A DNA stretch of 64,000 nucleotides. Origin: Amycolatopsis umgeniensis (GTDB taxonomy: Bacteria; Actinomycetota; Actinomycetes; Mycobacteriales; Pseudonocardiaceae). Below the pieces are notes generated by a model that searched no databases, was not told the DNA's origin, and saw nothing but the letters and a program-made list of their open reading frames with translations. The DNA lies in NCBI RefSeq assembly GCF_014205155.1, contig NZ_JACHMX010000001.1, positions 2,046,001-2,110,000 on the forward strand, in the 5' to 3' direction. The first letter of the stretch is position 1. Every line of letters starts with the position of its first letter. A program made the position numbers and the translations under genes. Positions 28,741 through 36,873 of the stretch are shown here, in pieces.

Positions 28741-29064
28741 ATGATCTTCATCACGGCGAAGTTCCGGGTCCGTCCCGAACACGCGGACCGTTGGCCGGAA
28801 ATCGCGCGCGACTTCACCGAGGCGACGCGCGCCGAACCCGGTTGTCTCTGGTACGACTGGTCCCGCAGCCTCGAAGACCCGAACGAGTACGTTCTCGTCG
28901 AGGCTTTCCGGGACGACGACGCGGGCGCGGCCCACGTCGGTTCGGAACATTTCCGCACGGCTCAGCGCGAACTGCCGCAGTACCTCGCCGAGACGCCGCG
29001 GATCGTCAACGCGAAGATCGAGCAGGACGGCTGGTCGGAACTGGGCGAACTGGCCGTCGAGTAG
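28741..29064 (+). CDS. Antibiotic biosynthesis monooxygenase (ABM)-fold protein
   Basis: The 107-residue protein with the dimeric alpha/beta-barrel ABM pattern: MIFITAKFRVRPEHADRW, then EPGCLWYDWSRSLEDPNEY, then EAFRDDDAGAAHVGSEHF. Stand-alone members often act as quinol or small-molecule monooxygenases without cofactor, but many have no known role. A purine-rich AGCAGGA site precedes the ATG. No biosynthetic cluster is nearby. Confidence 0.85.
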   Translation: MIFITAKFRVRPEHADRWPEIARDFTEATRAEPGCLWYDWSRSLEDPNEYVLVEAFRDDDAGAAHVGSEHFRTAQRELPQYLAETPRIVNAKIEQDGWSELGELAVE

Positions 29065-29148
29065 CTTCCGCTCCCCGCCTCGGTTCTTTCACCGGACCGA
29101 GGCGGGAAGACCGCGTAACGTTCAGGCGACCACGCCGACTCTGTGTCC

Positions 29149-31293
29149 ATGGTCGACCCCACCATCGCCGCCGAGATCAAGGCCATCGCCTGCCGGTTGT
29201 TCGAACGCCAGGAGTTCAAGCACTACAAGTCCTGTCAAGACGAAATCCTGAGTCGTCTGCTGGCCGACGGAACCGAAAAGATCAAGGCGGCTACGGAAGC
29301 GGACGCCATCGCGCTCCACCGCGCCGCGTCTCGCGTGGCACGCGAGTCGAAAACGCATTCGCGGCGGATGATGATCAGAATGCTCGCGCTGAGCACCGTC
29401 CTGATCAGCTTGATCGCCGGCTCCCTGTTCTTCTCGATCGCCTCCAACGCGACACTCATCAAGGTCTTGGCCGCAGGCTCCAAGGAGAGCTGGATCGCCA
29501 GGGACCCCAACACACTGATCTTCCTGAGCTGGGCTGTCACGGCGATGTGCACACTCGCGCTCCTGGGGGAATGGCTCAGAGGCCGGGCCACACGCCGCGC
29601 GATCGTCCGGCCCGTGAAGACCGCGGCCGACGTACTGGAACGATCGCTGGCGTCGTCGGTCCAAGAAGCCCTGTCCGCGGCCATCAACTCGGAACTGGGA
29701 CCTCGGGGGATCATCGCGTTCCCCACCCACGCTCCCCGGTTGGTGGAACTCGATGTGGCGCATTTCCGCCAATCGCGGACCACCGCCTACATCAAGGAAT
29801 TCATCCTCGAACACGAGGCATCCGCCGTGGGCCTCGCGGGAACCCGAGGATCGGGTAAGTCCACCGTGATGCGCTCGCTCGTGGCCGACCCCGAGATCGA
29901 CGGCCCGGTGATCATCGTTCCCTCACCCGTCCGCTACGACGCCGGGGAATTCATCAGGGTTCTGCTCGGTGAGATCGCCGCCGCGATTTCGCAAGGCCAC
30001 AGCCGGCCCGTGGGCAGCAGGCTGCGCGGCGCGGTGGAGCGGACCAGCGCGAGAAGACTGCTCACCCTGGTCGGCGTCGGCGTACTGGCCGGAGTCTTGC
30101 CGGACGCCTTCACCACACCGTCCTCGCAAGGGATGTCCGTTTCCTGGCTGTCGAGCAATTCCTTCGGCGGGCTGATCGCCAATGTGACGTCGATACTCCT
30201 GCTCACCTTCGTGGCGATCATCCAGCTGGCGAAGGTCGCCCTCCGCCTCGACGCCGAAACCTTGCCACCGGACATCAGGCAGGCCCGCGAATTGCTGCGA
30301 GAGCTGAGATGGGAAACGGAACAAGGGACCACGACGAAGAGCACTTTGAAGGTCCGGTCCTTCTTCGAAACGAGCGGGGAAAGCAGCATCAAGCTCAAAA
30401 GCCGGGCGATGACCCGGTCCGAGCTGGTCAGCGCGCTCCGTGATCTGCTGAAGTGCTTCGCGAGGCACACGAACGCGACTCGCATGGTCATCTGCATCGA
30501 CGAACTCGACAAGATCAACGATCCCGATCATCTCGTCGCCATCGTCAACGAACTCAAAGACCTGTTCCACATCCAGAAAGTGCACTTCCTGGTCACCGTG
30601 TCCACGGACGCGCTGGATTCGTTCGAACAGCGAGGGCTGGCGGGCCGCGACGCCTTCGACTCGTCCTTCGACACCGTCGTACACACCAACTGGCTGACAC
30701 TCGACGAGTCACTCGACGTCACGAACTCGCGCTGCACCGGATTTCCGCCCATCGTCGCGATGCTCTGCCACGCCTGGTCCGGCGGACTGGCCCGCGACCT
30801 TCTCCGTGCGGCACGCGGAGCGGTGGAACTCCAGAGACGGACACCGAACGAACCCCTCAGCGTGGACAGGATCATCAGGAACCTGGTCTTCGACGACCTC
30901 GAGGGCGCCGTTCGCGCGTCCATGCGCGGTCTGCCCGCCGGCGATGAGCAACTCGACGGCTTGTGGCTGCTACATCAGTGCCTCTCGACCGCGCGGCGCG
31001 GCGACGTCACACCCCACCAGGCTCAAGAAGACATCTCCGACATGAGTCTCAAAGAACCCGCCCTCCAAGCGCTACTGGCCAAGGCTCGTATAGGCCTGTC
31101 GCTGTTGCGGATCGCGGGCATCGCGACTTCGCTGCCGGACTACTGGCTCGAAGACGGGAAGACCATCCTCAATCTCCGCAGGGCGGCCGAGGAACACGCC
31201 GAGGCCATCAAGGTACTCGGCGAACCCACCCCGATTCTGGAACTCGCCGTCCAAACCGCGCTGCACGAGTTCGACCCGGCCATCCTGAGGTGA
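29149..31293 (+). CDS. Membrane-anchored KAP-family P-loop NTPase
   Basis: The 714-residue protein has one pair of transmembrane helices near residues 75-140 (STVLISLIAGSLFFSIAS; LIFLSWAVTAMCTLALLG). The KAP NTPase follows: Walker A GTRGSGKST at about 230-238, a second hydrophobic pair between the motifs (about 302-325 and 340-372), and Walker B MVICIDELDKI at about 446-456. Membrane helices inserted between Walker A and B are a KAP hallmark. The family includes PifA of plasmid F, which blocks phage T7, so a defence or membrane-stress role is possible but unproven. It stands alone; no effector gene is adjacent. GTG at 29143 would add two residues. It converges with the DUF1206 gene with 1 nt between stop codons. 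Confidence 0.85.
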   Translation: MVDPTIAAEIKAIACRLFERQEFKHYKSCQDEILSRLLADGTEKIKAATEADAIALHRAASRVARESKTHSRRMMIRMLALSTVLISLIAGSLFFSIASNATLIKVLAAGSKESWIARDPNTLIFLSWAVTAMCTLALLGEWLRGRATRRAIVRPVKTAADVLERSLASSVQEALSAAINSELGPRGIIAFPTHAPRLVELDVAHFRQSRTTAYIKEFILEHEASAVGLAGTRGSGKSTVMRSLVADPEIDGPVIIVPSPVRYDAGEFIRVLLGEIAAAISQGHSRPVGSRLRGAVERTSARRLLTLVGVGVLAGVLPDAFTTPSSQGMSVSWLSSNSFGGLIANVTSILLLTFVAIIQLAKVALRLDAETLPPDIRQARELLRELRWETEQGTTTKSTLKVRSFFETSGESSIKLKSRAMTRSELVSALRDLLKCFARHTNATRMVICIDELDKINDPDHLVAIVNELKDLFHIQKVHFLVTVSTDALDSFEQRGLAGRDAFDSSFDTVVHTNWLTLDESLDVTNSRCTGFPPIVAMLCHAWSGGLARDLLRAARGAVELQRRTPNEPLSVDRIIRNLVFDDLEGAVRASMRGLPAGDEQLDGLWLLHQCLSTARRGDVTPHQAQEDISDMSLKEPALQALLAKARIGLSLLRIAGIATSLPDYWLEDGKTILNLRRAAEEHAEAIKVLGEPTPILELAVQTALHEFDPAILR

Positions 31294-31294
31294 C

Positions 31295-32110
31295 TCAACC
31301 GCGCTGCGCCCGCGCCGCGCCGACGCAGTACGCGCCGAACGAGGCGACCCCGACGGCCACCACGATGAGCAGCACCGTGCCGAAAGGCTGAGCGGCCAAG
31401 GTGCGAAGGGCGGCGTCGAGCCCGCCGGAGCGGGACGGGTCGTGCGTCAGGGCCGCGTAGCCTAGGAGTACCGCAACCACGCCGAAGACGAGACCCCTTG
31501 CGACATAGCCGATCCGTCCAAGCCGCTCGACCCACCGCTGGGTTCCGGACGGTAACGACGACAGGTCGAGATCCCGCACGAAGTTCCGGCGCACACCGTT
31601 CACCACCGAAGCCACCGCGACCCCGAACACGATGACGGCCGCCACGATCACCAGGAACGGCCCCGCGGGCAACCCGAGCAATCGTGCGGTGAGCTCCTGC
31701 TGTTTCTGGTCACCGCTGCCCTGCTCTCCCGCGCCCACGGCGAGCTTGGCCGCGTACACGCCCAGGGAAATCCCCACCACGCAACGGACTCCGGACGTCA
31801 CCCGCTTGACGACACGGTGCTTTTGCTTGTCGATCCAGGTGTATCCGACCGCGGCCAGCAGCGCCTGCCACAGCCCGTACGCCACCAATCCGGCAGCCAG
31901 CACCCACAAAAGCACGCCGCCCACCGGGGTCGAGCCGACCTCGGCGACCGCGCCACGGCCGTCGGCCTCCTGACCACCGCCACCGAAGGCGATACGCGCC
32001 GCCAGGTACCCGATGAGCAGGTACACCAGCCCGTAGCAACCCATCCCGATCCGCCCGAGCACCTGGACAGTGGTGCTGTGGCGAACCTGTCTCGCCTTCG
32101 TTCCGGACAT
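31295..32110 (-). CDS. DUF1206 membrane protein
   Basis: The product is about 271 residues, built of three similar two-helix units: GRIGMGCYGLVYLLIGYLAA, then SGVRCVVGISLGVYAAKLAV, then GRIGYVARGLVFGVVAVLLG. This is the DUF1206 repeat plan. Function is unknown for the family. ATG at 32110 is preferred because GGAGGAGG lies 9 nt upstream; an ATG at 32134 has its purine run directly abutting. It is divergent from the SRPBCC gene at 32297. Confidence 0.85.
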   Translation of the reverse strand: MSGTKARQVRHSTTVQVLGRIGMGCYGLVYLLIGYLAARIAFGGGGQEADGRGAVAEVGSTPVGGVLLWVLAAGLVAYGLWQALLAAVGYTWIDKQKHRVVKRVTSGVRCVVGISLGVYAAKLAVGAGEQGSGDQKQQELTARLLGLPAGPFLVIVAAVIVFGVAVASVVNGVRRNFVRDLDLSSLPSGTQRWVERLGRIGYVARGLVFGVVAVLLGYAALTHDPSRSGGLDAALRTLAAQPFGTVLLIVVAVGVASFGAYCVGAARAQRG

Positions 32111-32296
32111 CCGGCGCGCCTCCTCCGTCGACATCCTCCGAGTGTCGCGGGCGGGGGCCGGGACCGCCGCGTGACTGGTCCATCCGGCCCAGCGCGCGGC
32201 GGGTCCAAGACTTTTTCTCGGCCGGTGTCGGATGGCGCCGGGTCCGTTCGTAGTCATGGTGAAAGGCAAGCCGAGAGGACAAGGAGCACACCCGCC

Positions 32297-32776
32297 ATGA
32301 CGGACGAGAACGTGAATGCCACCCTGACCGTCGACGTGCCCGTCACCAGGGTGTTCGCGGTACTGGCGGATCCGACGACCCATGCCGCGATCGACGGCAC
32401 CGGCTGGGTCCAGGAAGCCGCGGACCGGGCACCACTGACCGAGACAGGGCAGCTCTTCCGGATGGAGATGTACCACGACAAGCACCCGGACGGTGACTAC
32501 CGGGTGGTCAACAAGGTCGAGGTACTGGAACCGCCGCACGCCATCGGCTGGCTGACAGGGACGGAGAAGGCCGACGGCCGGTTGGAGTTCGGCGGCTGGA
32601 TCTGGCGTTACGACCTGACACCGCTCGGCCCGTCCGGGACCGAGATCACGCTGACCTACGACTGGTCGGCCGTGCCGCCGTACGTCCGGGAGTACCTCCA
32701 CTTCCCGCCGTTCGGCCCCGACCACCTCATCAACTCGCTGCGTCACCTGGCCGCACTCACCGAGGAGACAGCATGA
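32297..32776 (+). CDS. SRPBCC (START-like) family protein
   Basis: The 159-residue protein with the polyketide-cyclase/START-like pattern: VDVPVTRVFAVLADPTTHAA at the start, KVEVLEPPHAIGWLTGTEK in the middle and a C-terminal long helix (PFGPDHLINSLRHLAALTE). The fold makes a hydrophobic pocket for small ligands. AAGGAG lies 10 nt before the ATG. It overlaps the following DHFR-like gene by 4 nt (ATGA), so the two are translated together and may serve one pathway. Confidence 0.87.
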   Translation: MTDENVNATLTVDVPVTRVFAVLADPTTHAAIDGTGWVQEAADRAPLTETGQLFRMEMYHDKHPDGDYRVVNKVEVLEPPHAIGWLTGTEKADGRLEFGGWIWRYDLTPLGPSGTEITLTYDWSAVPPYVREYLHFPPFGPDHLINSLRHLAALTEETA

Positions 32777-33357
32777 CCGCGACCTACACCTTCGACGTCT
32801 TTTCCAGCCTCGACGGCTTCGGCGCGCACATCGGCGACTGGGGTGGCTACTGGGGCAAACAAGGGCCCGAACTGCTCGATCGACGCCTCGCGTCGTACAG
32901 CGAAAAGCAGCGGATGGTCTTCGGCGCCACCACGTTCCGGGCGAACGTGGACATGCTGTCCTCGGGCATCGTGGAAAGCGCAGCGCTGGACCCGTGGGTC
33001 ACTCGGATGAGGAGCCTGCCGGCGACGGTGGTGTCGACCACGGTGCGAGAACCGCTCGACTGGCCGGACGCGACCATCGTGAGCGGCGACGCCGTCGCTG
33101 TCGTCGCCCGGCTCAAGGAGGAGTCCGAGGTCCCGTTGCGTTCGCACGGCAGCCTGGCGATGAACCGGGCACTGCTGGCCGCCGGTCTGGTGGACCGCGT
33201 CCAGGTGACGCTCTTCCCGGTGATCACCGGGCGGACCGGAGCGGCCCCGATCTTCCAGGGCGCCGAGGATTTCGACCTCGAACTGCTCGAGAGCCGGACG
33301 CTCGACGGGCACACCCAGGAGCTCGTCTACCGGCCCGTCCCGCACCGGCCGGAGTGA
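32773..33357 (+). CDS. Dihydrofolate reductase/RibD C-terminal-like protein
   Basis: The 194-residue protein has the YwjB/RibD reductase pattern: YTFDVFSSLDGFGAHIGDWG at the N-terminus, MVFGATTFR, and LRSHGSLAMNRALLAAGLVD before LTLFPVITGRTG-like strand (VTLFPVITGRTGAAP). This family lies near DHFR and riboflavin reductase but most stand-alone members are uncharacterised NADPH-dependent oxidoreductases. It is coupled to the SRPBCC gene by ATGA overlap. Downstream is a lower-GC accessory segment. Confidence 0.85.
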   Translation: MTATYTFDVFSSLDGFGAHIGDWGGYWGKQGPELLDRRLASYSEKQRMVFGATTFRANVDMLSSGIVESAALDPWVTRMRSLPATVVSTTVREPLDWPDATIVSGDAVAVVARLKEESEVPLRSHGSLAMNRALLAAGLVDRVQVTLFPVITGRTGAAPIFQGAEDFDLELLESRTLDGHTQELVYRPVPHRPE

Positions 33358-33708
33358 CCGGCCTTTTGAGCAGCAGCGCCCTTCGCGAACCTTTTCCAAG
33401 ATCTTGCCCAGCAGAGGCGAATGACTGGCGGCCAGCTCTGGCACTGGAATGCTCAGCGCCGGAATGTTCGGCGTCAACCAGGTCACCGCGAACTCCCGCA
33501 CTCGACGCCGGCCCTCATGACTGATCGTTCCCGAGGACTCCACGATCGAAGTCAACAGTCAACGGCCCGATGTCGTGGTCGCGCCAGACGGCAAGGTGGC
33601 TGGCAGCTATCCCTTGCCACACCTGCTTTGTGTGCGCGACCTGCCCGTAGCAGGCACTACTCGAATCCAGATCACCAGATGGCCGGTACAAGCCGATAGA
33701 ATGGGCTT
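33358..33708. other. Intergenic region with a possible gene remnant; left border of the SepF-like/SLATT island
   Basis: About 350 bp with no credible full gene. One frame is open from 33521 (after a stop at 33518-33520) to 33751 and translates to a plausible protein-like stretch (PDVVVAPDGKVAGSYPLPHL), but it has no ATG start and overlaps the next gene in another frame. It may be the tail of a decayed gene. The end of the region holds the promoter of the gene at 33709. Confidence 0.4.
33697..33708 (+). promoter_or_regulatory. Extended -10 of a leaderless promoter for the SepF-like/SLATT pair
   Basis: TAGAAT at 33697-33702 fits the TANNNT -10 consensus, and 6 nt separate it from the GTG at 33709, so transcription would begin at the start codon. 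No good -35 box is visible. There is no Shine-Dalgarno sequence. Confidence 0.6.
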
Positions 33709-34191
33709 GTGGCGGGAGAAAGAGTCGTACTCGAGTACGTTCAGATCCTGATTTGGCCAGCCCTGGCAGTGATCGTGCTGCTGGTTTGCACGCGGCTCAT
33801 CAGGGAAAACACTCGCAAGCGAACTGAGCGGCCGGCTCTTCGGGCGGACATCGCTTGGGTGGGACACGACGGCAGCACGCCTCTCACAGCAGCGCTAGAA
33901 GACTCGGAGTGGCTGGCGAATCTCGGCGGAAGCCCACCCCCGAACCCCGCCGTCCACCTGCAGCAGGCAGTTCGCATCACCCCGTCTGTTTATAGGGAGT
34001 CGACGCGACAGGTCGTGGACAATCTGCAGGCCGGACGCGTCGTCATTCTCGACCTGGCCGCATCCGAACACGAGACAGCCGCACGTCTCATCGACTTCTG
34101 TAGTGCGTTCACGCTCGCCACCCGCGGCTTGATGCAGCAACTGACGAGCACCGTCATCGTCCTGACACCGCCAGCTGGCGCAGCGAACTGA
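33709..34191 (+). CDS. Membrane-anchored SepF-like protein
   Basis: This is a 160-residue protein. Residues about 9-30 form one transmembrane helix (YVQILIWPALAVIVLLVCTR), then a linker, then a C-terminal domain of about 70 residues matching SepF/DUF552: VRITPSVYRESTRQVVDNLQ, then VVILDLAASEHETAARLIDF, then GLMQQLTSTVIVLTPP. SepF in actinobacteria anchors FtsZ to the membrane through an amphipathic helix; here a true membrane span replaces it. The SepF glycine after DFxS is alanine (DFCSAFTLAT), at the site linked to SepF self-assembly. The genuine sepF normally sits in the division cluster, so this is a paralogue. It is 25 nt upstream of a SLATT-type gene on the same strand and likely cotranscribed. 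Confidence 0.72.
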   Translation: MAGERVVLEYVQILIWPALAVIVLLVCTRLIRENTRKRTERPALRADIAWVGHDGSTPLTAALEDSEWLANLGGSPPPNPAVHLQQAVRITPSVYRESTRQVVDNLQAGRVVILDLAASEHETAARLIDFCSAFTLATRGLMQQLTSTVIVLTPPAGAAN

Positions 34192-34216
34192 ATCGCAACG
34201 AAAGGATCGGACATCG

Positions 34217-35173
34217 ATGGCAGGGACGGGCATGCCTGGCGGACGACGGCCGTCGACGAGTCGTAAACCCGCTCCCATGACAGCCACTATCCAGGCGCAG
34301 AAGGAAAAAGACGCCGCACTAGCGGCAAACGCAAGTTTGTTAAACCTCAACGCCAAGATCCGGGAATATGAGCACTGGGCAGTTGTTGCCAAACGCCGAC
34401 GAAGGCTCTCGATCGCGTCCTACGCGCTAGGGCCGGCACTCTTCCTGGTGCTGTATGCCCTGATTTGGCTACCCGGGTTCGATCGCCGCACACTGATCGC
34501 CGTTGGCATTCCGGGTTTTATCATCGCAATCGCGTTCTGCATATCCGCCTATCAGTTGTCACGCAATCCGGGGGGCGGCCCCAAAGAAGTCAAATCCGAA
34601 GCAAAACATCGAGAAGGTAAGGCATCCTTACGCCGAAGGTCAGAGGGAGAAATCGAGCTCCAAATCGCGAAGAAGCGTGACGCTCGGAAGCTTCAGGTCG
34701 CGGATGGAACGTTCGACCAGAAGACCCGTCGACTCATCTACAAAGATGAGGCCTACAACGAGATCGAGCGACTCCGCGGGGACAGCAAGAGGTATCGCCA
34801 CGTGAACAACATCCTCCAGGGTGTTCTCATCATCGGCTCGATCTCTGCCACCGCAGCTTCTGGCGTCTCATCTTCAGGCGGACCGGTGCGCTGGGTTGTT
34901 CTTGGCGTAACGTTGGCTGTCGGCATCTCGAGCGGCTTCATGGGCTACTACAAGTACAAAGAGCGAAGCTTCTATCTACAGCAGACAGCCGACGCAATCG
35001 AACACGAATGGGAAGCCTTCGAAGTCGGCGTCGGACGCTACAAGTACTGCAAGACAGAAGAAATCGCGCTCAAAGAGTTCGTGGAAGAGGTACATCGGCT
35101 CAAATCCGAGCAGCGGAAGCGCCAGCAGAACCTCGAACAGCCCCCGGAGACCCGGAATACCGGTGAACTGTAG
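34217..35173 (+). CDS. SLATT/DUF4231-type four-helix membrane protein
   Basis: The 318-residue protein has a basic N-terminus and coiled coil (AALAANASLLNLNAKIREYE). A first helix pair spans about residues 70-115 (LSIASYALGPALFLVLYALI; AVGIPGFIIAIAFCISAYQL). A charged helical middle precedes a second pair at about 203-240 (ILQGVLIIGSISATAASG; WVVLGVTLAVGISSGFMGYY), then a cytoplasmic helix, FYLQQTADAIEHEWEAFEVG. The second half matches DUF4231/SLATT domains, described as candidate pore-forming effectors in nucleotide-signalling immunity. Two TTA leucine codons (34340, 34628) and GC content visibly lower than the flanks suggest acquired DNA. No nucleotidyltransferase or SLOG partner is adjacent; the neighbour is the SepF-like protein. 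Confidence 0.7.
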   Translation: MAGTGMPGGRRPSTSRKPAPMTATIQAQKEKDAALAANASLLNLNAKIREYEHWAVVAKRRRRLSIASYALGPALFLVLYALIWLPGFDRRTLIAVGIPGFIIAIAFCISAYQLSRNPGGGPKEVKSEAKHREGKASLRRRSEGEIELQIAKKRDARKLQVADGTFDQKTRRLIYKDEAYNEIERLRGDSKRYRHVNNILQGVLIIGSISATAASGVSSSGGPVRWVVLGVTLAVGISSGFMGYYKYKERSFYLQQTADAIEHEWEAFEVGVGRYKYCKTEEIALKEFVEEVHRLKSEQRKRQQNLEQPPETRNTGEL

Positions 35174-35299
35174 TGCTGCCTGGTCGCACCTGCCCGACTC
35201 CGTGCGCTCAGCGGCCGAGATACAGCTCATATTCGCTTGAAGCGAGCACTTGATCCCACGTCGCGTGGCGCACTCCCCGTCGCAGACGACCGCAGAAGG

Positions 35300-35572
35300 T
35301 CATCGCGAAAGCCACGGGGCCAGCAACTTCTCCAGGTCCGCGTCCGACAACGCGTACGGCCCGCCGTGGAACTCGTGCCACCGCGAAGCGTCCCGCGCCG
35401 CCGTGTACTCCACCTCGAAAGCGCGCATCAAGACGTACATGAAGGTCACCGAGCTGAACCGCTCGCCGAGCAACGTCCGAGCCTCGCGCGCGACACCGGT
35501 CGCGCCATGGCCGATCACGTCCGCGAGCTTCAGCTCCTCCGCAGCCGGATCCAACAGGCTGGGGGCATACAT
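35300..35572 (-). CDS. Small conserved-looking protein downstream of rlmN, unknown function
   Basis: The 90-residue soluble protein begins MYAPSLLDPAAEELKLADVI and ends ALSDADLEKLLAPWLSR. It contains a helical, aromatic-rich middle (SSVTFMYVLMRAFEVEYTAA). The start is ATG at 35572 or GTG at 35575; GGAGAG lies 6-9 nt upstream. The frame lies 32 nt after the rlmN stop on the same strand, so it is probably the last cistron of that transcript. It faces the SLATT gene convergently. No family was recognised. Confidence 0.65.
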   Translation of the reverse strand: MYAPSLLDPAAEELKLADVIGHGATGVAREARTLLGERFSSVTFMYVLMRAFEVEYTAARDASRWHEFHGGPYALSDADLEKLLAPWLSR

Positions 35573-35604
35573 CACGACAAACTCTCCATCACTGAAAGGA
35601 AAAA

Positions 35605-36711
35605 TCAGTTCTCGGCGGCGAGCTGCCCGCAGGCCGCCGCGATTTCCTGGCCACGCGTGTCGCGTACCGTGCAAGCGACCCCGCCGGCGTTCACCAGCCG
35701 GACGAACTCCCGCTCCACCGGCTTCGGCGACGCGTCCCATTTGCTGCCCGGGGTCGGGTTCAACGGGATCACGTTGACGTGCACCAACTGTCCCAGGTGC
35801 TGACGCAGCCGCTTCGCGAGCAGTTCCGCCCGCCAAGGCTGGTCGTTGATGTCCCGGATCAACGCGTACTCGATCGACACCCGCCGGCCGGAGGTGTCCG
35901 CGTAGTACCGGGCGGCGGACAGGACCTCGTCCACCGACCAGCGCTCGTTCACCGGCACCAGAGTGTCCCGCAACTCGTCGTCCGGCGTGTGCAGGGAAAC
36001 GGCCAGCCGCACCTGCATCTTCTCGTCCGCCAGCTTGCGGATCGCCGGCGCGAGCCCCACCGTCGACACCGTCACCGAACGCTGACCGATACCGAGCCCG
36101 TCGGGTGAGGGATCGGTGATCCGCCGGACAGCGGCCACCACGCGCTTGTAGTTCGCCAGCGGCTCACCCATGCCCATGAAGACGATGTTCGACAGACGGC
36201 CGGGGCCGCCGGTCATCTGGCCGTCGCGCATCACCGCGGCGGCGGAACGGACCTGGTCGACGATCTCCGCGGTCGAGAGATTCCGGTCGAGGCCGCCCTG
36301 GCCGGTCGCGCAGAACGGGCACGCCATGCCGCAGCCTGCCTGGCTCGAGATGCACAGGGTCGCTCGGTCCGGGTAGCGCATGAGCACGCTCTCCAGCAGC
36401 GTCCCGTCGTGCGCGCGCCACAGGGTCTTGCGGGTGGTGCCGTCGTCGCAGGCGAGAGCCTTGATTTCGGTGAGCAGCGTCGGCATGAGATCGCCGACGA
36501 GCTTCTCCCGCGAGGCCGCCGGGATGTCCGTCATCTCCTCCGGGTTCACCGTGAGCCGCGAGAAGTAGTGGTTCGACAGCTGCTTCGCGCGGAACGGCTT
36601 CTCACCCAGCTCGGCGACGGCCTCGGCCCGCTCGGCGGCGGTGAGGTCGGCGAGATGGCGCGGCGGGAGGCCGCGCTTGGGCGCGTCGAAGACGAGAGGG
36701 AGGGCAGTCAT
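35605..36711 (-). CDS. rlmN: 23S rRNA (adenine-2503-C2)-methyltransferase RlmN
   Basis: The 368-residue radical SAM enzyme carries the CxxxCxxC cluster in [12 protein letters not shown] and the two catalytic cysteines of the family (one in the C-terminal [11 protein letters not shown]). The N-terminal helical domain contains [12 protein letters not shown]. It methylates C2 of A2503 in 23S rRNA and A37 of some tRNAs, improving translational fidelity. It lies downstream of cdsA in the conserved actinobacterial order, although here several accessory genes (padR to carboxylesterase) separate the two. Confidence 0.96.
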   Translation of the reverse strand: MTALPLVFDAPKRGLPPRHLADLTAAERAEAVAELGEKPFRAKQLSNHYFSRLTVNPEEMTDIPAASREKLVGDLMPTLLTEIKALACDDGTTRKTLWRAHDGTLLESVLMRYPDRATLCISSQAGCGMACPFCATGQGGLDRNLSTAEIVDQVRSAAAVMRDGQMTGGPGRLSNIVFMGMGEPLANYKRVVAAVRRITDPSPDGLGIGQRSVTVSTVGLAPAIRKLADEKMQVRLAVSLHTPDDELRDTLVPVNERWSVDEVLSAARYYADTSGRRVSIEYALIRDINDQPWRAELLAKRLRQHLGQLVHVNVIPLNPTPGSKWDASPKPVEREFVRLVNAGGVACTVRDTRGQEIAAACGQLAAEN

Positions 36712-36820
36712 AGCCCAACCAGTCTCCCATGTCCACCTTTGGCGCGCCCTGGCCGCCCCGGACCACTGTTCCCCAGGTCACGTGACGACCCGATTCGCGG
36801 AAGGAAGTTGCCAGACGACT

Positions 36821-36873
36821 GTTTCCGATATATCGTGAACGTGTCGGAACATTACGTAGAGAGGATTCACATC
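36821..36873 (+). promoter_or_regulatory. PadR-type palindromic operator and leader
   Basis: A perfect palindrome cgatatatcg at 36826-36835 with an AT-rich core stands out in this GC-rich DNA, about 40 nt before the padR start. PadR repressors typically bind such ATAT-centred dyads in their own promoters, so this is a candidate autoregulatory site. GAGAGGA at 36858-36865 is the likely ribosome site. Confidence 0.55.

Noticed and set aside
33709..35173. CBASS or other cyclic-nucleotide immune operon
   Set aside because: A SLATT-type effector candidate is present but there is no nucleotidyltransferase, SLOG, or SAVED/TIR partner; calling it CBASS would be unsupported.
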